Assembly (NCBI RefSeq): GCF_013388295.1
Contig: NZ_CP058235.1
Span: 1,528,001-1,592,000, forward strand
Source of the DNA: Bartonella alsatica
GTDB taxonomy: Bacteria; Pseudomonadota; Alphaproteobacteria; Rhizobiales; Rhizobiaceae
Length of the DNA: 64,000 nucleotides
Direction of reading: 5' to 3'
Below the pieces are notes generated by a model that did not search any database, was not told the DNA's origin, and saw nothing but the letters and a program-made list of their open reading frames with translations. Positions 53,338 to 63,272 of the stretch are shown here, in pieces (position 1 is the first letter of the stretch; every line of letters starts with the position of its first letter). Both the position numbers and the translations under genes were made by a program.

Positions 53338-53362
53338 AGAGCGCACTAAAAAAGTGCGCTCT
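53338..53362 (+). other. Perfect 10-bp hairpin between rpoB and rpoC
   Basis: AGAGCGCACT and AGTGCGCTCT pair perfectly around AAAAA, starting 6 bases after the rpoB stop. The following GATTATC is not a U-tract. It may be an RNase III-type processing site or mRNA-stabilising stem rather than a terminator, given that rpoC must be expressed with rpoB. Confidence 0.65.
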
Positions 53363-53504
53363 GATTATCTTGAAAAACTAAATCAAGAAACTTCTATAAG
53401 ATAGCGCAGACAATTTAAAAAGTAAAAATAGGTTTTAAATAAGATCTGTGATAAAACTAATGAGATATTACAACAGGTTCTAAGAATCTTTGAAGGAGAA
53501 CAGC

Positions 53505-56500
53505 ATGAACCACGAGGTCATGAATCTTTTCAATCCTCAAGCACCAGCACAGACATTTGACTCTATTCGTATTTCCATTGCGAGTCCTGAAAAGATTTTA
53601 TCTTGGTCGTATGGTGAGATCAAGAAGCCTGAGACTATTAATTATCGGACTTTTAAGCCGGAGCGTGATGGTCTTTTTTGTGCACGTATATTTGGCCCGA
53701 TTAAGGATTATGAATGTTTATGCGGTAAATATAAACGCATGAAATATAAGGGCATTATCTGTGAAAAATGTGGTGTAGAGGTTACTCTTTCGCGCGTACG
53801 CCGTGAGCGTATGGGACATATTGAGCTTGCGGCACCTGTGGCTCATATTTGGTTCCTTAAATCGTTACCAGGACGCATTTCTACACTTTTAGATTTGACT
53901 TTGAAGGATATTGAGCGAGTTCTTTATTTTGAAAATTATATTGTAACAGAACCAGGGTTGACATCTCTTAAGCTTCATCAGCTTCTTTCTGAAGAAGAAT
54001 ATATGCTTGCTATTGATGAGTTCGGGGAAGATCAGTTTACTGCTATGATTGGTGCTGAGGCTATTTACGAACTTTTAGCAAGCATGGAGTTAGAAAAAAT
54101 CGCGAACGATTTGCGTGTTGAATTATCTGAAACAACTTCGGAATTAAAGCAGAAAAAATTAATCAAACGACTTAAAATTGTTGAGAATTTTCTTGAATCT
54201 GGCAATAAACCAGAGTGGATGATTATGAAAACAATTCCAGTTATTCCACCGGATTTACGTCCATTGGTTCCACTTGATGGGGGGCGTTTTGCGACGTCAG
54301 ACCTGAACGATCTTTATAGGCGGGTTATAAATCGTAATAACCGATTGAAACGACTTATTGAGTTGCGTGCTCCTGGAATTATTGTGCGCAATGAAAAGCG
54401 TATGGTGCAGGAAGCTGTTGATGCATTGTTTGATAATGGTCGGCGTGGGCGTGTAATTACTGGAGCAAATAAGCGTCCGCTCAAGTCTCTTTCAGATATG
54501 CTCAAGGGTAAACAAGGACGTTTCCGTCAAAACTTACTTGGGAAGCGTGTTGATTATTCTGGGCGTTCTGTTATTGTGACAGGTCCTGAATTGAAATTGC
54601 ATCAATGTGGTCTTCCCAAAAAAATGGCTTTGGAATTATTTAAGCCATTTATTTACGCTCGGCTTGATGCGAAAGGGTATTCGTCAACTGTAAAACAGGC
54701 AAAGAAGCTTGTTGAAAAAGAGCATCCGGAGGTTTGGGATATTTTGGATGAAGTTATTCGTGAGCATCCTGTTTTGCTCAATCGTGCACCAACATTGCAC
54801 CGTTTAGGGATCCAGGCTTTTGAACCTATCTTGATTGAAGGCAAAGCTATCCAGCTTCATCCGTTGGTGTGTACCGCTTTTAATGCGGATTTTGATGGTG
54901 ATCAGATGGCGGTTCACGTTCCACTTTCTCTTGAAGCACAGCTTGAAGCCCGTGTTTTGATGATGTCGACCAATAATATTCTTCATCCAGCCAATGGTGC
55001 CCCAATTATTGTTCCATCACAGGATATGGTTCTTGGTCTTTACTATCTTTCGATCGTGACTGAAAAAGAACCGGGAGAGGGGATGGCTTTTGCCGATATG
55101 GGTGAGCTCCATCATGCTTTGGAAAATAAGATTTTAACTCTTCATACGAAGATTAAAGGCCGTGTTAAAAATATGGGTAAGGATGGAAAAGAGGTTTCTA
55201 GACTTTACGACACAACACCTGGCCGTTTGATTATTGGAGAACTTTTGCCGAAAAACCCCAATATTTCATTTGATATTGTCAATAAAGAAATGACTAAAAA
55301 GAATATTTCTAAAATGATTGATCAAGTTTATCGGCACTGTGGACAGAAAGAGATAGTTATTTTTTGTGATCGTATTATGCAGCTTGGCTTTTCGTATGCT
55401 TGTCGTGCGGGGATTTCATTTGGCAAGGACGATATGGTTATCCCTGATAGCAAGTCGCGTTTGGTTGCAGAAACGGAAGCTTTGGCTAAAGAATATGAAC
55501 AACAATATAATGATGGCCTGATTACGCAAGGTGAAAAATATAACAAGGTTGTAGATGCGTGGGGTAAATGTACGGATCGCGTTGCGGATGAAATGATGAA
55601 ACGTATTCAAGCAGTTGAATTTGATCCAAAAACAGGACGTCAGCGTCCAATGAATTCAATTTATATGATGTCACATTCTGGTGCGCGTGGTTCTGCTAAC
55701 CAGATGAAGCAGTTGGCAGGTATGCGCGGATTAATGGCAAAGCCATCAGGTGAAATTATTGAAACCCCAATTATTTCAAACTTTAAAGAAGGGCTAACAG
55801 TTAACGAATACTTTAATTCGACTCACGGTGCTCGAAAAGGGCTTGCTGATACTGCGCTAAAAACAGCTAACTCTGGTTATTTAACACGGCGTCTTGTTGA
55901 TGTTGCCCAGGATGCTATTATTTCAGCGGTTGATTGTGGTACTGCAAAGGGGCTAACTATGCAGCCGATTGTTGATGCAGGGCAAATTGTCGCATCTCTT
56001 GGGCAAAGAATTCTTGGTCGCACAGCGCTTGTTGATATTTTGCATCCAGTCTCTGGAGAAGTTATCCTTGAAGGTGGAGCAATGATTGAGGAAGCTGATG
56101 TTGCTAAGATTGAAGAAGCCGGAATTCAGTCAGTTCAAATTCGCTCTGCTTTAACATGTGAAACACGTCTTGGTGTTTGTGCTAAATGCTACGGTCGTGA
56201 TTTGGCACGTGGGACACCAGTTAATCAGGGGGAGGCAGTTGGTGTTATTGCTGCTCAATCCATTGGTGAACCGGGAACTCAGCTTACTATGCGAACCTTT
56301 CACTTAGGAGGAACGGCGCAAGTTGTTGATTCATCTCATTTAGAGGCTTCTTATGAAGGCATCGTAGAGATTCGTAATCGCAATGTAGTTCGTAATTCTG
56401 AAGGTCATTTGGTGGTCATGGGACGTAATATGGCTATCCTTATAAAAGATGAGGCTGGAAAAGAGCGTGTAGTGCATCGTGTTAGTTATGGTGCGCATAT

Positions 56501-57716
56501 TTTTGTTGATGATGGTGACGTGGTTAAATGTGGCCAACGTATAGCAGAATGGGATCCCTATACACGTCCGATTTTAACTGAAGTTGAGGGGTATGTAGGC
56601 TTTGAGGATATGATTGATGGTTTATCAGTTACTGAAACAGCCGATGAATCTACAGGTATTACCAAGCGTTTGGTGATTGATTGGCGTGCTAATCCGCGTG
56701 GCGCTGAGCTAAAACCAGCCATTATTATTCACGCAGATAAAAAGGGTAACACCATTGCTAAATTGCATAAGGGAGGTGAAGCCCGTTACATGATGTCAGT
56801 GGAAACTATTCTTTCTGTTGAGCCTGGTTCTCATGTTAAAGCCGGTGATGTTATTGCTCGCTTGCCGATGGAAAGTGCTAAGACAAAAGATATTACAGGT
56901 GGTTTACCACGTGTAGCCGAGCTTTTTGAAGCGCGGCGTCCAAAGGACCATGCTATCATTGCTGAGGTCAGTGGTACAATACGATTTGGGCGTGGTTATA
57001 AAAATAAACGTCGTATTATCATTGAACCAAATGATGAAAAGTTCGAGTCCGTAGAATATTTGATTCCAAAAGGAAAATTGTTTCATTTTCAAGAAGGTGA
57101 CCAGATTGAAAAAGGAGATTATATCCTCGATGGTAATCCGGCACCTCATGATATCTTAGCAATTAAAGGTGTTGAAGCTTTAGCATCTTATCTTGTTAAT
57201 GAAATTCAAGAAGTTTACCGTTTGCAAGGTGTTTTGATTAATGACAAGCATATTGAAGTGATCGTTCGTCAAATGTTGCAAAAGGTTGAAATTACTGAAT
57301 CTGGAGATTCTGGTTATATTCCAGGTGATAATGTTGACCGTATTGAATTAGATGAGATCAATGATAATTTGATTGCAGAAGGGAAGAGACCTGCATCTGG
57401 TAATCCTATCCTTCTTGGGATTACAAAAGCTTCTCTTCAAACTCCCTCTTTTATTTCGGCAGCATCATTTCAGGAAACAACAAGGGTGCTTACGGAGGCA
57501 GCAGTTTCTGGTAAAATTGATACTTTGCAAGGTCTTAAGGAGAATGTTATTGTCGGTCGTCTTATTCCTGCAGGTACAGGTGGTACGATTGCTCAAATTC
57601 GTCGTATCGCTGCAGTTCGTGATGATTTAATTGTAGATGAACGACGCAAATCTAGCAATAATGAGATAGCTAAGGCTATGTTGACAAATATGGTAACTGA
57701 AACAGTTTCTGAATAA
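53505..57716 (+). CDS. rpoC: DNA-directed RNA polymerase subunit beta'
   Basis: 1403 residues from ATG 53505 (GAAGGAG upstream; [31 protein letters not shown]). N-terminal zinc ribbon [20 protein letters not shown], lid/rudder region, the catalytic Mg motif [16 protein letters not shown], bridge helix and trigger loop ([22 protein letters not shown]), second zinc site ([16 protein letters not shown]), and C-terminal omega-binding end ([43 protein letters not shown]). It is followed by an intrinsic terminator, not by rpsL-rpsG-fusA as in most alphaproteobacteria. Confidence 0.98.
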   Translation: MNHEVMNLFNPQAPAQTFDSIRISIASPEKILSWSYGEIKKPETINYRTFKPERDGLFCARIFGPIKDYECLCGKYKRMKYKGIICEKCGVEVTLSRVRRERMGHIELAAPVAHIWFLKSLPGRISTLLDLTLKDIERVLYFENYIVTEPGLTSLKLHQLLSEEEYMLAIDEFGEDQFTAMIGAEAIYELLASMELEKIANDLRVELSETTSELKQKKLIKRLKIVENFLESGNKPEWMIMKTIPVIPPDLRPLVPLDGGRFATSDLNDLYRRVINRNNRLKRLIELRAPGIIVRNEKRMVQEAVDALFDNGRRGRVITGANKRPLKSLSDMLKGKQGRFRQNLLGKRVDYSGRSVIVTGPELKLHQCGLPKKMALELFKPFIYARLDAKGYSSTVKQAKKLVEKEHPEVWDILDEVIREHPVLLNRAPTLHRLGIQAFEPILIEGKAIQLHPLVCTAFNADFDGDQMAVHVPLSLEAQLEARVLMMSTNNILHPANGAPIIVPSQDMVLGLYYLSIVTEKEPGEGMAFADMGELHHALENKILTLHTKIKGRVKNMGKDGKEVSRLYDTTPGRLIIGELLPKNPNISFDIVNKEMTKKNISKMIDQVYRHCGQKEIVIFCDRIMQLGFSYACRAGISFGKDDMVIPDSKSRLVAETEALAKEYEQQYNDGLITQGEKYNKVVDAWGKCTDRVADEMMKRIQAVEFDPKTGRQRPMNSIYMMSHSGARGSANQMKQLAGMRGLMAKPSGEIIETPIISNFKEGLTVNEYFNSTHGARKGLADTALKTANSGYLTRRLVDVAQDAIISAVDCGTAKGLTMQPIVDAGQIVASLGQRILGRTALVDILHPVSGEVILEGGAMIEEADVAKIEEAGIQSVQIRSALTCETRLGVCAKCYGRDLARGTPVNQGEAVGVIAAQSIGEPGTQLTMRTFHLGGTAQVVDSSHLEASYEGIVEIRNRNVVRNSEGHLVVMGRNMAILIKDEAGKERVVHRVSYGAHIFVDDGDVVKCGQRIAEWDPYTRPILTEVEGYVGFEDMIDGLSVTETADESTGITKRLVIDWRANPRGAELKPAIIIHADKKGNTIAKLHKGGEARYMMSVETILSVEPGSHVKAGDVIARLPMESAKTKDITGGLPRVAELFEARRPKDHAIIAEVSGTIRFGRGYKNKRRIIIEPNDEKFESVEYLIPKGKLFHFQEGDQIEKGDYILDGNPAPHDILAIKGVEALASYLVNEIQEVYRLQGVLINDKHIEVIVRQMLQKVEITESGDSGYIPGDNVDRIELDEINDNLIAEGKRPASGNPILLGITKASLQTPSFISAASFQETTRVLTEAAVSGKIDTLQGLKENVIVGRLIPAGTGGTIAQIRRIAAVRDDLIVDERRKSSNNEIAKAMLTNMVTETVSE

Positions 57717-57746
57717 TTTGAGCTTGTGCTAAAAAGAGTATGAAGA

Positions 57747-57779
57747 AAACGCTCGAATTTTAAATTCGGGCGTTTTTTA
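57747..57779 (+). terminator. Intrinsic terminator after rpoC
   Basis: AAACGCTCGAATTT pairs with AAATTCGGGCGTTT (one G-T wobble) and runs into TTTT, 30 bases after the rpoC stop. It ends the tuf-rpoC transcription region. Confidence 0.9.
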
Positions 57780-58256
57780 GAACTCAGAAGAAAATGGTTA
57801 TATTTTTAACATTCTTGATAGCTTATTGTATCTTTTTTATAATGATATTCATTTTTCCTTTGTTTAATTTATAAAATTTCTTATTTATGCTATTAAATTA
57901 AAGAGTTCATTTTCAGGACATTTAAAGCTGAAAATTGCCTAAGGTAATAGGTAGCGATGGTTTAAAGGAGAAGAGTAACTTATCTGAAAAATGAGGTAAC
58001 AACTTGTTTTGAATGTTTTTTATTGATGTTTTCTATAAAGCTTGAAAAGGCATCATAAGAAAAGATCAAAAATCTTTTTTGTAATCCAGAAATTGAGTTA
58101 TTTTTACTATACAATGTTTAAGTAAAGAGAAAGCTTCGTATTTCTTTATATTTAAAAGTTCAGGAAAGTAGAGTGTAAAATACTAACTAAAAGTTTATAG
58201 AAAACAGATATATTTCTAATAACGGTATGGTTTATAAAAATAAAATGGGAAAGTGT
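57780..58256. other. Gene-poor region right of rpoC
   Basis: AT-rich sequence with many stops in all frames and no remnant I can name. Part of a stretch of about 1.9 kb without intact genes between rpoC and tRNA-Thr. Confidence 0.5.
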
Positions 58257-58465
58257 ATGAATATTATTCAATTGGTTAATTGACACGTGAATTTTCAATA
58301 CATACTCTGTCTTTGCGTTATTATGGAGAAAAGGGGTTTTTGTGTCTTTCTAGCGTGGTGACACACGGCTTAAATGTCTCCAAGCCGTTTAGCTAGAGTT
58401 TAAGCATTATATGGGTGGTATAATGCAACAAAGTAAATGCGATGTCGAGAAAACATCGCCAAAAA
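58257..58465 (+). pseudogene. Probable remnant of a MerR-family regulator
   Basis: Conceptual translation with frameshifts gives NIIQLV, then from 58280 LTREFSIHTLSLRYYGEKGF, then from 58354 RGDTRLKCLQAV and, after a stop, LEFKHYMGGIMQQ. The block REFSIHTLSLRYYGEKGF resembles the MerR wHTH consensus (xxxxFxVxxxTLRYYExxGL), and RGDTRL-K resembles the following wing and helix. At least two frameshifts and a stop separate the pieces, so no protein can be made. Identification rests on the short motif and is moderate. Confidence 0.45.
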
Positions 58466-59353
58466 TGTCTTAGATTACAAGAAAAAACTTGATTTGGAGG
58501 CATGACAAACAAAGTCCACTATTATAGGGCTTTATCATCCTTATCAATAAATCAAGATAGAGAACGCTTATGAGAAAAGATGTTGGATAAGCAATCATCT
58601 CCCTTAATCGTAGTATATTGCAGCCCACTAAGCTATGATATAACTGGACGTAATAACCGGTTGAGGTATATTACATAATTATTAAGACTATGATAAATGA
58701 ATTATCAGACAAAAAGTTTGAATATTTCCAAAACATTCTTGAAACTGCATTTTTCGTAAAGCATCCCGTAGGCACAGTTAATCAGGTGTGTGAAAGCTTA
58801 TGGGAATAAATTTTGCTCATGAGGAGAAAGTTTTATATGAATAATATTTCCATGAAAAATGGTGGGAAACACTATTTACATTCCCAAATCGTACCAATTT
58901 TAAACGGCATTGAATATTAAATTTATGCTGAATCTTTTTTAGATTCTAATATTATTTTTTTAACAAAAACCTGCTAAATATTCAATTATTAATAATCTAA
59001 ATGGTGAGATTACGAACCTGTTTTAACATGTTTAAAATCATTTTAGTGATTAAACCCAAAAACTAGAATAGTTTGTTTGTTCGAGACTTTTATTTTTTTA
59101 ACTTGCGGCTATTGAAACTCGAAGTTTGTTCAAGGTTGAAAGAAGCTAGCAAGGTTTTTATTTCTATAATATTGTGTCATGTATGATTTAAATGATTATA
59201 GATCTTTTAACTTTGGAAGAAAAATGCCTACAGCTTTTAATCTTGATAAGCCTTTAGCAAGAATGAGGCGTATTGGGCAGAAATTTCTTGATATGACTAT
59301 ATAAAACTTTTGATGTTTCAGACAGTTTATTTTATTTGAACTCTTTTTATCTT
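58466..59353. other. Gene-poor region with unassigned remnants
   Basis: No intact gene. A short open stretch near 58690-58809 (reads INELSDKKFEYFQNILETAF) has a protein-like composition but matches nothing I know. Near 59190 a short LLTLEEK segment is too small to identify. Confidence 0.4.
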
Positions 59354-59531
59354 ATGAAGAAAAAGTGTTATAGTTTTGGAAATTATATTGAAGGTGATTT
59401 TGTAACAATGGAAAAGATCTTTAAAAATATCCAAAGCAGATTTGTCTTGAGTCTGAATGATTGTGATTTGGTGCGAGAGACCTTTTAAAGATTCCGATTT
59501 TTAAAAAGTAGAGATATTTTAAGCATCTGAT
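59354..59531 (+). pseudogene. Probable 3' remnant of a D12-class DNA adenine methyltransferase
   Basis: From the ATG at 59354 the frame reads MKKKCYSFGNYIEGDFVTME, then KIFKNIQSRFVLSLNDCDLV and RETF before TAA at 59486; beyond the stop RFRFLKSRDIL continues in frame. The SRFVLSLND..LVRETF block resembles the conserved C-terminal motif of D12 (PF02086) N6-adenine methyltransferases (GRFxLSLNDxPEVRExF), and the preceding Y-FGN-EGDF fits its CExDYG-type stretch. The catalytic N-terminal and DPPY regions are absent. Such enzymes are often carried by prophages or restriction systems. Confidence 0.42.
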
Positions 59532-59681
59532 ACGGTTAAAAAAATATCTCGAATAAAGGTTCTGATTTGTAGTAATTGAAAGACATATTTGGGAATCCTA
59601 TTCCCCTCTTGCTTATTTAAGAATCCTTCATATTTAAAAATTCTAATAAAAATAACAGGCTATGCGCAATATAAAAGCGTA

Positions 59682-59757
<76 letters not shown>

Positions 59758-59941
59758 ATAATAACCACGTAGGGAGTAGCACAAACTCACAAAAAGGAAA
59801 ATAGAAAATTACCAATTTTTTAAAACTTTTATCACAAATTATAAAATAATCAGTTTCTTTATTTTCTACCATACTTTACAGTAGTATTGTTATAATACTT
59901 CATAGAGAAGCGTTAGTAAGAGTTATCATTTTGTGATCGGA

Positions 59942-61300
59942 TCACGAATTTGAAGAAGTTGGTTGCTTAGATAGATATTTTTCTAGCCAATGAATATTAT
60001 AATTGCCATCTGTGATATCTTGATTGTTAATGAGATCGCGAAAGAGAGGCAATGTAGTTTTAATCCCATCTACTACAAATTCATCTAAAGCACGTCGTAA
60101 ACGCATCATGCATTCTAAACGAGTTCGTCCATGAACAATTAGCTTTCCAATCATACTATCATAATAAGGAGGAATTCGATAACCTGAATAAGCGCCTGAA
60201 TCAACGCGAATCCCTAAACCTCCAGGTGTATGAAAATGTGTGATGATTCCTGGTGACGGTGTAAAGGAAAGAGGATCTTCCGCATTAATACGACATTCAA
60301 TAGCATGACCAGAGAAGCAAATGTCTTGTTGTGCAACTGACAGTTTTCTGCCTGATGCAATATGAATTTGTTCATGGACTAAATCTATGCCTGTAATTGC
60401 TTCAGTTACAGGATGTTCGACTTGTAAACGTGTATTCATTTCAATAAAGTAGAATTCACCATTTTCATAAAGAAATTCAACAGTACCAGCTCCACGATAT
60501 CCGAGTTGTGCACAGGCAGATGCGACAATATCACCAATTTTTTTTCGTTCAGTTTCATTAAGAGCAGGTGATGTAGCTTCTTCCCATATTTTTTGATGAC
60601 GTCGTTGAAGTGAACAATCGCGTTCTCCTAAATGAATAGCATTCCCTGCTCCATCACCTATAACTTGAATTTCGATATGACGGGGCTTTTCTAGATATTT
60701 TTCAATATAAACTGCATCATCACCAAAAGCTGCTTCTGCTTCCGAGCGGGTTGTTTTGAGAGCTAAAGAAAACTCTTGTTCAGAGTGAACAACTTTCATA
60801 CCGCGTCCACCACCACCGGCAGAAGCTTTAATAATAACTGGATAACCAATTTCATGAGCAGTGCGTAAAGCGTCTGCTTCTTCAGTGACAGCTCCATTTG
60901 AACCGGGAACTACAGGAATTCCGAGTTTTTTAGCAGTTTTCTTTGCTTCGATTTTATCACCCATAATTCGAATATGCGCAGCTGTAGGGCCGATGAATAT
61001 AATATTATGGGCTTCTAGAACATCGGCAAATTTTGCATTCTCAGAAAGAAAACCATACCCGGGATGAACAGCATCAGCTCCTGTAATTTCGCACGCCGCA
61101 ATAATTTGATGAACACTTAAATAAGAATCACGTGCTGGGGGAGGACCAATACAGACACTTTCATCAGCAAGACGAACATGCATTGCATCAGCGTCAGCAG
61201 TGGAATGAACGGCTACGGTTTTTATACCTAATTCTTTGCAAGCTCGCAGAACGCGAAGAGCAATTTCTCCCCGATTAGCAATGAGGATTTTTCGAATCAT
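59942..61300 (-). CDS. accC: Acetyl-CoA carboxylase biotin carboxylase subunit
   Basis: 452 residues; carboxylates biotin on AccB using ATP and bicarbonate, the first step of fatty acid synthesis. ATP-grasp enzyme: N-terminal [40 protein letters not shown] lid [14 protein letters not shown], catalytic region [35 protein letters not shown], metal ligands [18 protein letters not shown], and the C-terminal [22 protein letters not shown] ends ([13 protein letters not shown]). It lies 14 bases after accB in the same direction. Confidence 0.97.
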   Translation of the reverse strand: MIRKILIANRGEIALRVLRACKELGIKTVAVHSTADADAMHVRLADESVCIGPPPARDSYLSVHQIIAACEITGADAVHPGYGFLSENAKFADVLEAHNIIFIGPTAAHIRIMGDKIEAKKTAKKLGIPVVPGSNGAVTEEADALRTAHEIGYPVIIKASAGGGGRGMKVVHSEQEFSLALKTTRSEAEAAFGDDAVYIEKYLEKPRHIEIQVIGDGAGNAIHLGERDCSLQRRHQKIWEEATSPALNETERKKIGDIVASACAQLGYRGAGTVEFLYENGEFYFIEMNTRLQVEHPVTEAITGIDLVHEQIHIASGRKLSVAQQDICFSGHAIECRINAEDPLSFTPSPGIITHFHTPGGLGIRVDSGAYSGYRIPPYYDSMIGKLIVHGRTRLECMMRLRRALDEFVVDGIKTTLPLFRDLINNQDITDGNYNIHWLEKYLSKQPTSSNS

Positions 61301-61314
61301 AGTTGTCTCTCGCT

Positions 61315-61803
61315 TTATTCAACAATAATAAGTGGTTCACCAAATTCAACGGGTTGGCCATCTTTAACAAAAATAGTGGTCACCGTTCCTGAGCGTGGTG
61401 ATGGAATTTGATTCATCATTTTCATTGCTTCAATGATGAGTAACGTTTGTCCTTCAGAAACATTTTGTCCTATTTCTACAAAAGGCTGTGCACCTGGCGA
61501 AGGTGCAAGATAGGCTGTTCCGACCATTGGAGATGTTATGGCGTCTTTAGATTTGTCTTCTTGTATAGGAGCTGCAGTCGTTTGGGCAGGGGAAGAAGTT
61601 AGGGCAACACTAGGGGAAAGAGGCGTATAAATTGTTTGTTCAGGAGTAACTGAAGCATTTTGACGTGATACACAGATACGAAGCCCTCCCTGTTCAAGTT
61701 CAATATTCGTTAAGTTTGTATCATTTAAAATTTCAGCAAGGTCACGAATAATTTTTGTATCAATTGCATTATATTTTGCCGCTTCCATTTTTTTTATTGC
61801 CAT
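61315..61803 (-). CDS. accB: Acetyl-CoA carboxylase biotin carboxyl carrier protein
   Basis: 162 residues from ATG 61803 ([20 protein letters not shown]); a longer start at 61839 is possible, but a GGAG motif then lies within the coding region. The N-terminal region (about 10-55) is the conserved AccB helical/beta segment [24 protein letters not shown], followed by an Ala/Pro/Ser-rich linker, then the biotinyl domain (about 80-162) with biotin attachment IIEAMKMMN. It is cotranscribed with accC. In related genomes aroQ and a dsbA-like gene precede it; only the dsbA-like gene is present here. Confidence 0.96.
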   Translation of the reverse strand: MAIKKMEAAKYNAIDTKIIRDLAEILNDTNLTNIELEQGGLRICVSRQNASVTPEQTIYTPLSPSVALTSSPAQTTAAPIQEDKSKDAITSPMVGTAYLAPSPGAQPFVEIGQNVSEGQTLLIIEAMKMMNQIPSPRSGTVTTIFVKDGQPVEFGEPLIIVE

Positions 61804-62056
61804 TTTATTTCTAACTCCTTGATCAATGAAGATCGTCATTATTTAATTCTTATGACTGAATATCTCTAGACTACGGATGACCCTTAAAGGCTTTTATTAA
61901 AAGCTATTTACTTTATTTAAATTATACTCTGCAATCTTAAGTCAGTATCTGTTATACGAAATTGCATTTATAAGTCTGTTATCAAAAAAGAGAAAGCATA
62001 AAATCATTTCCTTGACGGTATTCTTCAATAAAGTTGACGAGGTAAAGAAAAGATAT

Positions 62057-62929
62057 TCACTGTATATTTTCTATGGACTCTTTTAATATATCTTGGCTCA
62101 CAGCTCCGATGAGCACTTTATCACCAATGATATAAGAAGGTGTTCCTGTAATATTAAGTTGAGAGGCGATTTGAATATTCTCTTTAAAGGCATTTTGAAG
62201 ATTAGAATCTTTTATTGCATTGCGCAGTCTTTTTTCATTTGCTCCTAATGAAACTGCTATTTCTATGGCTTTAGCTTCATTCGCACGACTCTTATTATTT
62301 AAGAGCGCTTTATAAAATTGAGGATATTTCTCTGGAAATTGTTTTCGAAAAGCATAAGCAACAGTGTGCGCTGCCATAGAATCAGGACCTAGAACTGGTA
62401 AATCTTTGATGATAACTCGTAGATCTGGGTTCTCTTTTATTAAGTTTTCTATGTATGAATAGGATATTTTGCAATATCTGCAATTATAATCGAAAAAATC
62501 AACCAGCATTCTTTTACCATTTGGATTTCCAAAAACAGCATCATGAGGGGAGTAAAAAATTTCTTTTTTTAACGAATTAATAATTAAAGTTTGGTTTTCG
62601 GAATTTTGCTTACTTCGCTTTTCCAGCTTTTCTTGAAGGATCAGCTGCATTTCAATTATAATTTCTGGATTAGTGAGTAAATAATCTTTTATAATTTTTT
62701 TAATATCATGATCATCGATATATGGTGTAATCTTCTTCTTGAGTTTAAGTAAAAAAGCAGGATCTTCCAAAAGCTGTTTCTTAAGATTTTCCAAGTTCAG
62801 ATAATTTGCTGTTTTTTCATTTGATATCGCATTTGATAAACAATATGAAAAGAATACAGTACTCAATATAACTATTGCTAAAAATTTTGCAATGAGCGTT
62901 GTTTTTGAGTGTTGAGATTGATAGATCAT
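62057..62929 (-). CDS. DsbA-like thiol:disulfide oxidoreductase
   Basis: 290-residue exported thioredoxin-fold protein. Residues about 10-35 are a signal sequence (LIAKFLAIVILSTVFFSYCLSNA), followed by a charged helical extension (about 40-125) of the type seen in rhizobial DsbA-like proteins, then the DsbA/DSBA-thioredoxin domain (about 130-285) with redox motif DFFDYNCRYCK (CRYC) and cis-Pro loop NITGTPSYIIGDKVLIGA. The CxYC motif and GTPSYIIG fit the ScsC/Com1/BdbD-type branch. It probably forms or isomerises disulfides in periplasmic proteins. It lies upstream of accB in the same direction with a 253-base gap. Confidence 0.88.
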   Translation of the reverse strand: MIYQSQHSKTTLIAKFLAIVILSTVFFSYCLSNAISNEKTANYLNLENLKKQLLEDPAFLLKLKKKITPYIDDHDIKKIIKDYLLTNPEIIIEMQLILQEKLEKRSKQNSENQTLIINSLKKEIFYSPHDAVFGNPNGKRMLVDFFDYNCRYCKISYSYIENLIKENPDLRVIIKDLPVLGPDSMAAHTVAYAFRKQFPEKYPQFYKALLNNKSRANEAKAIEIAVSLGANEKRLRNAIKDSNLQNAFKENIQIASQLNITGTPSYIIGDKVLIGAVSQDILKESIENIQ

Positions 62930-63272
62930 TTATATGCCTTTATATTGCTATTGTAGGATTGAGTGAACTATATGAAAACTCTTGCTTATATGCAATAAAG
63001 CATTTATCTATAGTGTGTATTTAGTCGTTTACAAAGAAAACATTAATTTTTTTCTTTAAGAAGATTTCATAATGATGCATATTTGCGATGATTATGTTCT
63101 TTAACGGCTGAAATATGCTGTTTTCATTTATGAGATATCCAAAATATTTTTATATATTTATTATGGAAAAAAGTACGTTAATAATCCAGTTAAGAACACT
63201 TGTATTGACTTTTTACTGTTATTTTATTGATTACAGTAAAACAAATTAAATTGAATGATAAAAAGTAAAATT
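62930..63272. other. Divergent intergenic region between dsbA-like gene and glpD
   Basis: 343 bases holding the promoters of both genes. The glpD side contains a perfect inverted repeat described separately; no RNA gene or further ORF is visible. Confidence 0.6.
63205..63241 (+). promoter_or_regulatory. Operator-like inverted repeat at the glpD promoter
   Basis: TTTTACTGT (63211-63219) and ACAGTAAAA (63233-63241) are perfect 9-bp inverted arms with a 13-base spacer. The left arm directly follows TTGACT (63205-63210), a good -35 element, so a bound dimer would cover the -35 to -10 region. The glpD ATG is 31 bases downstream. A glycerol- or carbon-responsive repressor site is an inference. Confidence 0.5.

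Noticed and set aside
59180..59230. LLTLEEK-like stretch suggesting a glycoside hydrolase family 3 remnant
   Set aside because: Only about seven residues match and no further blocks follow; too short to support.
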